From NCBI GenBank assembly GCA_031273725.1, contig JAISRG010000053.1, forward strand, positions 1-9,489: DNA of 9,489 nt, in the 5' to 3' direction. The first letter of the stretch is position 1. Each line of letters begins with the position of its first letter. Below, piece after piece: positions 7,199 to 9,489 of the stretch. The notes beneath the pieces were generated by a model, which had not been told where the DNA came from, searched no databases, and saw nothing but the letters and a program-made list of their open reading frames with translations. The stretch is from Puniceicoccales bacterium (GTDB taxonomy: Bacteria; Verrucomicrobiota; Verrucomicrobiia; Opitutales; JAIRKQ01). The position numbers and the translations under genes are program-made.

Positions 7199-7471
7199 TA
7201 GCAATTTCAGAGAGTTTTATTACTGTGTTCATGGACAATTTCTGCGACAATTTTTCCGAAAATGCCGGATTATTCCAACTTTTTAAAGCTATTCCAATTT
7301 TTTAAAGCACCTGAAGAAGAAAAAAGGTTACTCAAGAAACGCTCAATCATCGAAACTGTCATCGGAAAATTTAAAAATTTCTTCGATGCTACCTTATCTC
7401 GCTTTCGCTCTACCCAAGCCGCTTTCTTCGCTATTTGCGCTGGTGTTTTAGCCGTTAATTTCCATCTTTAA
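7199..7471 (+). pseudogene. IS982-like transposase C-terminal remnant (copy 2)
   Basis: The open stretch from ATG 7262 gives EEEKRLLKKRSIIETVIGK then FKNFF, LSRFRSTQAAFFAICAGVLAVNFHL and TAA. IIETVxxxxKN, RFRS and the hydrophobic GxLA end fit the C-terminus of IS982-family DDE transposases. The N-terminal two thirds are gone. The 20-bp tandem duplication at about 7269-7305 disrupts the frame that in copy 1 joins SENARLFQLFKA to the transposase end. Upstream (7199-7261) the reading MDNFCDNFSENAGLF is not assigned to a family. Confidence 0.55.
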
Positions 7472-7473
7472 TT

Positions 7474-7661
7474 TCACCATTCGCGTAAGAAGAATAATTC
7501 AGAATTTTCGGAAAAATAAGCACCAAATCCCTCCATATATGCTATTGTAAAATGCCTTCAAATCGCTCAACTCATATCTCTTATTTTTCTGCAAAGATCG
7601 TCTTTTTAACAAAGAGCTTTACCTATCCAATAGTCGGCTAAAATAAGCTTGCCTTTTGTGG
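7474..7661 (-). other. Degenerate fragment related to 7199-7275, inverted; otherwise no gene
   Basis: On the minus strand from 7536 one reads MEGFGAYFSENSELFFLREW then TGA. This resembles MDNFGDNFSENARLFQLF in the left duplication copy (same frame, near-identical spacing of F, G, S-E-N, L-F). The rest of 7540-7661 has no open frame of note. It looks like another broken copy of the same unassigned sequence. Confidence 0.4.
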
Positions 7662-7790
7662 TGCACTAAACGGAAGTAGTCCCATAATTAAAATTAAGAG
7701 CGAGAGAAAGTCTGTCATAAAAATTGGCAACATGACGCCAGAGGTGGGGAAGTTTATTTTTAAGCCAAGTCGAGAGAATATTAAATTTGA
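7662..7790 (-). mobile_element. IS630-family 3' end remnant, longest version
   Basis: On the minus strand it reads LSTWLKNKLPHLWRHVANFY, then DRLSLALNFNYGTTSV and TAG, the last 36 or so residues of an IS630 transposase. It ends in CGTTTAGTGCA, where the stop codon lies inside the terminal repeat. Beyond WLK the sequence (GTCGAGAGAATATTAAATTT) is not transposase but resembles what follows the same point at about 890 and 6940. The tail-plus-flank unit may therefore have spread as one piece. Confidence 0.72.
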
Positions 7791-7869
7791 GGAAATATTG
7801 AGGGATTGACCTTTCCTCGGTGCTTCTACTTTCTTTGCCAAAATCACCCGCCATCCCTGTGTTTATCGG

Positions 7870-7929
7870 TGGTGGTGGGAAAGCGATTCGAACGCTTGAA
7901 GAGTGAAACTCGACAGATTTACAGTCTGG
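7870..7929 (-). tRNA. tRNA-Tyr 3' fragment (anticodon arm to CCA), attachment-site remnant
   Basis: On the minus strand: anticodon arm CCAGA-CTGTAAA-TCTGT (anticodon GTA, Tyr), a long class II variable arm with stem GAGT/ACTC, T arm AAGCG-TTCGAAT-CGCTT, acceptor 3' strand TCCCACC, discriminator A and encoded CCA at 7872-7870. The acceptor 5' strand, D arm and everything before the anticodon stem are absent. The outermost anticodon-stem pair (27-43) is already mismatched, so tRNA homology stops exactly there. It cannot make a tRNA. Its place 174 bases from a tyrosine integrase marks it as the direct-repeat half of an att site. Confidence 0.88.
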
Positions 7930-7951
7930 CGCATTATTGTTTTGAATTTTA

Positions 7952-8061
7952 TTGAAAAATATTGTAAACCGTTGAATTCCTTTATTTTATGCGATTTATG
8001 GGTTGGTTTGGGAAATTAAATCTTTTGAAAAGTATTGCAAAATGTTGAAAAATGTTGCGTA
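7952..8061 (+). repeat. Three 17-bp direct repeats between att fragment and integrase
   Basis: Copies at 7952-7968, 8025-8041 and 8045-8061 fit TTGAAAARTRTTGYRWA; the last two are 20 bp apart. Position between the tRNA fragment and the integrase start suggests arm-type binding sites for the integrase or its excision factor. They may also serve to autoregulate int. The role is inferred from position. Confidence 0.55.
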
Positions 8062-8103
8062 TGTTGAAGCAACACTGAAGCAATAAATTCAAAAAGGAAA
8101 AGT

Positions 8104-9267
8104 ATGAAAGTAAGTAAAAACAGCATGAATTTTACGAAGTTAGCACTCATGGCATTGCCAATTCCCCCAAAAGGGATGATAACATTCTGTGATTCAAAAG
8201 AGAAAGACCTAAGTTTGTATGTAACGGCGACTGGCCACAAAAGTTTCTTCATACAAAAACGTATACAGGGAAAAATAAAACGAATAATCCTCGGGCACTT
8301 TCCCGACATGACGGTGGAGCTAGCAAGGAAAGCGGCACAAAAAATCAAAGGACAAATCGCGGAAGGGAAAAATCCCTGCGAAGAGAAACATAAACTTTCT
8401 GGCGAAAAAACATTCGGCGAAGCATTTCAAATGTACATAGAGAGGTATGCAAAGATAGAAAAAAAAGAAAGTTCCAGGAGAGAAGATGAACGCCAGGTAA
8501 ACAGATTTCTTCAACATTGGTTTAAAAGACCGTTATCTACAATAACAAAATATGAAATACAAACTTTCCACGAACGTATCGGTAGTGAAAACGGGAAATA
8601 TGCCGCAAATAGACTATTGGCCTGCATTTCTACCATCTACAATAAAATGATAGCATGGGGATGGGAAGGAGCCAATCCGGCCACTAGGATAAAGAAATTC
8701 AAGGAACAAAAGAGAGACCGATTTATTTTACATGACGAATTGCCAAAATTCATGGAGGCATTGGAGTCCGAACCAAATAGAGACATGAGAGACTTTTTTC
8801 TCATGTGTCTATATACTGGAGCCCGTTGTGGTAATGTATCCGAAATGAGATGGGAAGATATAGATTTCAGCATAAACGAATGGAGGATACCTGATACGAA
8901 GAATGGAGAAGCTGTGAGAATTCCATTGATCAATCAGGCTTTAGAAATATTACAAAGCCGGGTATCATCGAAGGCATCAATACCATGGGTGTTTCCGAGC
9001 AATAGAAGTAAACTTGGACACCTAACTGAAACAAAGACAGCCTGGAGACGGGTCCTAAACCGAGCTGGGTTAAAAAACCTGCGTATCCATGACCTTCGCA
9101 GGACCAATGGCAGTTACCAGGCAATAGCAGGAGTAAGTCTGGTGGTAATAGGAAAGTCGCTTGGCCATAAATCGCCACAGTCTACAGCAATCTATGCACG
9201 GCTATCGAATGACCCCGTACGTGCCGGTCTAGAAGCAGCGTTTGATTTCACAACAAAAAATCAATGA
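8104..9267 (+). CDS. P4-type tyrosine recombinase / integrase
   Basis: A 387-residue site-specific recombinase. The N-terminal domain (about 10-95, ITFCDSKEKDLSLYVTATG, KSFFIQKRIQGKIKRIILG and DMTVELARKAAQ) is the arm-DNA-binding fold of P4-like integrases. A SAM-like core-binding domain (about 102-195) and the catalytic domain follow. The catalytic residues are all visible: Arg241 in TGARCGN, Lys266 in DTKNG, His329 and Arg332 in HDLRR, His355 in LGHKS and the nucleophile Tyr364 in AIYARL. ATG 8104 is preceded by AAGGA at proper spacing. The frame has no lesions, in contrast to almost everything to its left. Such enzymes integrate islands into the 3' ends of tRNA genes, which fits the tRNA-Tyr fragment upstream. 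It is probably active or only recently acquired. Confidence 0.95.
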   Translation: MKVSKNSMNFTKLALMALPIPPKGMITFCDSKEKDLSLYVTATGHKSFFIQKRIQGKIKRIILGHFPDMTVELARKAAQKIKGQIAEGKNPCEEKHKLSGEKTFGEAFQMYIERYAKIEKKESSRREDERQVNRFLQHWFKRPLSTITKYEIQTFHERIGSENGKYAANRLLACISTIYNKMIAWGWEGANPATRIKKFKEQKRDRFILHDELPKFMEALESEPNRDMRDFFLMCLYTGARCGNVSEMRWEDIDFSINEWRIPDTKNGEAVRIPLINQALEILQSRVSSKASIPWVFPSNRSKLGHLTETKTAWRRVLNRAGLKNLRIHDLRRTNGSYQAIAGVSLVVIGKSLGHKSPQSTAIYARLSNDPVRAGLEAAFDFTTKNQ

Positions 9268-9338
9268 ATGTAACCATTTGTAAACTTTTTAAACAATTTT
9301 CACAATTTTTTCTTTAAAACCGCAAAATGTTCTTTACA

Positions 9339-9489
9339 ATGGCGGGAATGAACAATAAAATTATATTGAGGAGCAGCACCACAACTCAGCAGCACCACAA
9401 CTCAGCAGCACCACAACTCAGCAGCACCACAACTCAGCAGCACCACAACTCAGCAGCACCACAACTCAGCAGCACCACAACTCAGCAGC
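9339..9489 (+). CDS. Open frame through the 16-bp repeat (partial, runs off right edge)
   Basis: From ATG 9339 (MAGMNNKIILR; a second Met at 9348) the frame enters the tandem repeat and stays open to the end of the window, giving SSTTTQQHHNSAAPQL repeated. No convincing ribosome site precedes 9339. A GAGGAG lies at 9368-9373, just at the repeat start, without a start codon behind it. The predicted product would be a low-complexity Ser/Thr/Gln/His protein. It may equally be noncoding; only sequence to the right can decide. Confidence 0.3.
   Translation, partial: MAGMNNKIILRSSTTTQQHHNSAAPQLSSTTTQQHHNSAAPQLSSTTTQQ
9372..9489 (+). repeat. Perfect 16-bp tandem repeat, at least 7 units
   Basis: Unit AGCAGCACCACAACTC, seven complete identical copies (9372-9483) plus six bases of the eighth at the window edge. 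There is no mismatch between units. The + strand unit is C/A-rich (7 C, 6 A, 2 G, 1 T), very different from the AT-rich surroundings. Because 16 is 3n+1, all three forward frames read the same 16-residue peptide and none has a stop; the reverse strand has TGA in every frame. Confidence 0.95.

Larger units (their letters stand above)
6062..7471 (+). repeat. Segmental duplication, right copy
   Basis: Matches 1-1343 in direct orientation. This copy carries a terminator hairpin (7068-7109 region) missing in the left copy, and a 20-bp tandem duplication near 7269-7305 (TATTCCAAYTTTTTAAAGC twice). The true start of the duplicated unit is probably the break inside ffh near 3973, whose partner would be left of the window. 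Confidence 0.92.

Noticed and set aside
9372..9489. CRISPR array
   Set aside because: Units abut directly with no spacers; this is a tandem repeat, and no cas gene is near.

Overview
The window reads as a stretch of a Gram-negative, moderately AT-rich bacterial chromosome in active decay. LpxA and an outer-membrane barrel protein ending in Phe point to a lipid A outer membrane. Many genes carry frameshifts or nonsense codons, and insertion-sequence debris is everywhere. This suggests a host-associated lineage, or at least one under relaxed selection. I cannot name the phylum from sequence alone; Verrucomicrobiota is only a weak guess.

Layout. (1) Positions 1-1343: the C-terminal part of rarA (running off the left edge, reading frame intact), an IS630 tail remnant right behind its stop, and an IS982-like transposase remnant. 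(2) 1398-2324, minus strand: a broken TorF-like outer-membrane porin gene with its own terminator and a -35 box. (3) 2475-3605: another IS630 tail remnant, then an almost complete IS630-family element with inverted ends, TA flanks, a promoter, orfA, and an orfB broken by a TGA. (4) 3645-3973: an unrecognised membrane ORF that runs into a truncated ffh. (5) 3974-6845: ffh' - lpxA - rarA, all same strand and closely spaced or overlapping, each with at least one frameshift. (6) 6850-7471: the same IS630 tail and IS982-like remnants as in region 1. (7) 7474-7870: more mobile-element debris. (8) 7870-9489: a 3' fragment of tRNA-Tyr, three 17-bp direct repeats, an intact P4-type tyrosine integrase, and a perfect 16-bp tandem repeat running off the right edge.

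Two events explain most of this. First, a segment carrying (ffh)-lpxA-rarA-IS debris was duplicated. The copy at 6062-7471 matches the copy at 1-1343 (about 94% identical across rarA, counted by eye). The right-hand copy begins inside ffh and has degraded, so working copies probably lie left of the window. Second, an integrative element entered a tRNA-Tyr gene. The tRNA 3' fragment is the chromosome/element boundary, the integrase is the first element gene, and the element continues to the right with a tandem repeat that encodes the same 16-residue peptide in all three forward frames.
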